The position numbers and the translations under genes are program-made. A stretch of DNA of 5,593 nucleotides, taken from positions 1-5,593 of the forward strand of contig SXRI01000307.1 of NCBI GenBank assembly GCA_005793615.1, read 5' to 3'. Under the pieces are notes generated by a model. It made no database searches. It had not been told where the DNA came from and saw only the letters and a list, made by a program, of their open reading frames with translations. The stretch comes from Bdellovibrionales bacterium. Lineage in GTDB: Bacteria > Bdellovibrionota > Bdellovibrionia > Bdellovibrionales > JAMPXM01. Below, one piece after another: positions 5,566-5,593 of this stretch (position 1 is the stretch's first letter; each line of letters starts with the position of its first letter).

Positions 5566-5593
5566 ATGCGAAAAAAGTCATCCAAGAAATCAC
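5566..5593 (+). CDS. Possible start of a further gene, truncated by the window edge
   Basis: The frame from ATG 5566 (or the adjacent in-frame GTG at 5563) encodes MRKKSSKKS and runs off the window. A Lys/Arg/Ser-rich start fits either a signal peptide n-region or a basic cytoplasmic protein. No good Shine-Dalgarno is visible. Nine codons cannot identify a product, and the reading frame may not be real. Confidence 0.25.

Overview
The window holds a compact arginine biosynthesis operon on the + strand, argC-argJ-argB-argF-argR, filling about positions 1-4665. It is followed by a 146-nt intergenic stretch, a separate gene for a small cysteine-containing lipoprotein (4812-5498), and possibly the first codons of another gene at the right edge. 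Every well-supported gene is on the + strand. I see no RNA gene, mobile element, CRISPR array or prophage signal, and no gene-free stretch over 300 nt.

Operon logic: ArgB phosphorylates N-acetylglutamate, ArgC reduces the acyl phosphate to the semialdehyde, ArgJ moves the acetyl group from N-acetylornithine back to glutamate (the cyclic route), and ArgF carbamoylates ornithine to citrulline. ArgR, the arginine-responsive repressor, is encoded last, so the operon carries its own feedback regulator. The aminotransferase ArgD and the late enzymes ArgG and ArgH are absent and must lie elsewhere. All four junctions overlap, by 4, 4, 10 and 10 nt, so translation is probably coupled throughout. The operon promoter and any ArgR operator lie left of the window. 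A bulged hairpin followed by six T residues, straddling the argR stop codon, is a likely terminator.

The most unusual points are: (1) ArgC is open to the left edge with no start codon before its Rossmann motif, and carries a Gln/Ser/Asn-rich N-terminal stretch encoded by a perfect 12-bp tandem repeat, suggesting an extension or a Q-linker to an upstream domain; (2) ArgB has no room for the N-terminal helix typical of arginine-inhibited NAG kinases, although the cyclic pathway normally relies on that inhibition; (3) the lipoprotein has four mature-domain cysteines beyond the lipidated one and no family I can name with confidence.

Organism: a Gram-negative bacterium with GC slightly above 50% by eye, frequent GTG starts and purine-rich Shine-Dalgarno sites. 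The style of the lipoprotein (short signal peptide, Gly-Cys lipobox, then a beta-rich Cys-containing body) reminds me of Bdellovibrio-like predatory bacteria (Bdellovibrionota), but this is an impression, not a demonstrated assignment. I do not see convincing evidence of an entirely new system here; the region is mostly ordinary primary metabolism with a few points worth checking.
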